Assembly: GCF_003369915.1 (NCBI RefSeq)
Contig: NC_046674.1
Coordinates: 6,014,001-6,078,000 of the forward strand
DNA length: 64,000 nucleotides
Direction of reading: 5' to 3'
Source of the DNA: Drosophila miranda
Taxonomy: Eukaryota; Arthropoda; Insecta; Diptera; Drosophilidae
A model generated the notes under the pieces. That model ran no database searches. It was given only the letters and a program-made list of their open reading frames with translations, and was not told the origin of the DNA. The translations under genes and the position numbers were made by a program. Below, piece after piece: positions 62,963 to 64,000 of this stretch (the first letter of the stretch is position 1; every line of letters starts with the position of its first letter).

Positions 62963-63543
62963 GTTTTATTCATCAAAACTTAGCTTAGTACAAATAGACA
63001 ATTTTATCTACTATATATCCGTATACTATACTACTATATATCCCTAAGCCTAACAACAACGAGATCTGTCTAGAGTCTAGTAGCCCGCGTAGCCCCTCCA
63101 TTGGTTGCCAGAGTCAAAGTCCTTGTTGTCGATGACCAGGTCGAAGGATGACGATGGCTTGCTAGGCTCGGATCTTGTAGTTGTGCACTTCTATCCTGCT
63201 GGGATACGATTCTGTCTGGCTGGGACTGGACTCGGTCTGTCTCCAATACGCCTCGCTAATGCTTGGATAGGTCTCCGTCTGGCGGGGGGAAATCGGACAC
63301 GACTCGGTTTGAGGTAAGGCGTAGGGTACATAAGTCCTCTGTGAAGGAAGATATATTTTAAAATTTGTCCACAATTATATACTGATTTACTTACGCGTTT
63401 TGAAGCTGTAGCCCATCGCTTGATTCGGCGTCGTATGAATGGGCGTCAGCCGAAAGCCACAGCCGAAGAGTCTAATCCAGAAAGTTCGCAGAAGGACCAT
63501 TGCTGCTCAGATCTTTGTCCAGTGGGTAACATCGATTGAACTG
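62963..63543 (-). pseudogene. Captured 3' gene fragment (right-arm copy)
   Basis: Same exon-intron-exon arrangement as the left copy, with the original 56-nt intron (63394-63339) and the poly(A) signal (62970-62965). The QTE-repeat frame stays open further than in the left arm (GAA in place of TAA, continuing EVHNYKIRA) before a TAG. Downstream, the SFDLVIDNKDF frame is offset by one base. It is therefore also broken relative to a single continuous frame, unless the two readings belong to different isoforms. The coding strand faces the coding strand of the left copy. Confidence 0.68.
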
Positions 63544-64000
63544 ATATCCATTTCATCACGATTTTCGCAAAAAATCATGATCAATCATCATGCCGAGTGA
63601 GAGTCTGGACCCTGACGATCCTGGGAGAATAGGTCCTCCCCCGATCTGGCCCTATTTGCCTGAAATATAGCATTCCGAAGAGTTGGATTTGCGTATCTTT
63701 GAAATACTGGTCTCTTCTGCACGCTATATCTCAGCAATACAGCGGCCGATCGGCGTGCGGCATGTCTTTCCGGGATGGGGCGAGTCCTGCCAATCGACTA
63801 TCATCGGAAAAAAGGACATCCATTTCATCACGATTTTCGCAAAAAATCATGATGGTTACATCATTAAAATTGCCAAAAATCGGCCTCATTTTCGAGGTCT
63901 AGATTTTGATGCCGATCGACAGTCTGGATCCTCACGATCGTGGGAGAGTAGGTCCTCCCCCGATCTGGCCTTATTTGCCTGAAATATAGCCTTGCGAAGA
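63544..64000 (-). repeat. 319-bp tandem repeats (right arm, incomplete)
   Basis: Mirror of the innermost 319-bp units of the left arm, with the same 99-codon frame (63683-63982). Truncated by the window end. Confidence 0.88.

Larger units (their letters stand above)
62236..64000 (-). repeat. Palindrome, right arm (runs off the window)
   Basis: Mirror of 60289-62136. At position 64000 the pairing is still inside the 319-bp repeats, so the arm extends beyond the window. It contains the captured gene fragment in reverse orientation (62963-63543) and lacks the 91-bp insertion. Confidence 0.96.

Noticed and set aside
60289..64000. Palindrome as an ordinary assembly artefact
   Set aside because: The arms differ by several substitutions, a net 21-nt gap near the loop and a 91-bp insertion with its own target duplication. 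A simple mirrored-read artefact would give identical arms. Long reads should still confirm it.
1..64000. CRISPR arrays, operons, tRNA or rRNA genes
   Set aside because: The DNA is eukaryotic. The tandem arrays lack spacer-repeat structure, and I saw no cloverleaf with A and B boxes. A tRNA scan would be needed to exclude one fully.

Overview
The window is eukaryotic DNA from a fruit fly (Drosophila). The evidence is introns of 56-68 bp with insect-type splice sites, abundant CA/GA/CAG microsatellites, and genes that are readily placed in Drosophila families (Mkp3, Gemin2, a Canopy protein, a seminal-fluid-type serpin). Mkp3 beside an Acp76A/Spn75F-like serpin recalls cytological region 75F-76A of D. 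melanogaster 3L (Muller element D). A Helitron-type DINE-1/SGM-like element would fit the obscura group. I infer that placement; nothing in the window proves it. Most of the sequence is intron or intergenic DNA, and most open frames in it are chance products of simple repeats.

Layout, left to right. 1-11031 is probably intron of Mkp3: only the first coding exon (rhodanese/kinase-docking domain, minus strand, 11079-11472) is present and the catalytic exons must lie left of the window. 11473-19100 is gene-poor and holds one exon-like segment (11971-12162) and a 1.08-kb DINE-like element (16815-17890). 19666-24505 is a compact block of four housekeeping-type genes: Gem2 (+), a SPATA6-domain gene (-), a CNPY3/4-type Canopy gene (+) and a UPF0489 gene (-), arranged as convergent, divergent and convergent pairs. 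This block is flanked by two diverged, inverted copies of the same sequence of about 450-480 bp. 25166-33334 has no gene I can support. 33335-37112 is a four-exon minus-strand gene for a serine-rich protein with a C-terminal membrane anchor that I cannot name. 37.1-46.4 kb is non-coding apart from two possible small plus-strand exons. 46418-46966 is an open but start-less, probably decayed coding segment, next to an intact two-exon secreted serpin (47036-48251). 48.3-59.4 kb is gene-poor.

The most remarkable structure is at the right end: a near-perfect palindrome with arms of at least 1.8 kb around a 99-nt loop (60289-62136 and 62236-64000, running off the window). The arms are about 99% identical where I compared them base by base. 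They carry two kinds of tandem repeat (319 bp and about 125 bp) around a captured 3' gene fragment that still has a 56-nt intron, a stop codon and a poly(A) signal. A 91-bp insertion with a 13-bp target duplication sits in one arm only. It could be a hairpin-RNA (endo-siRNA) locus, a foldback-type transposon that captured a host gene, or a palindromic amplicon; the sequence alone does not decide which.
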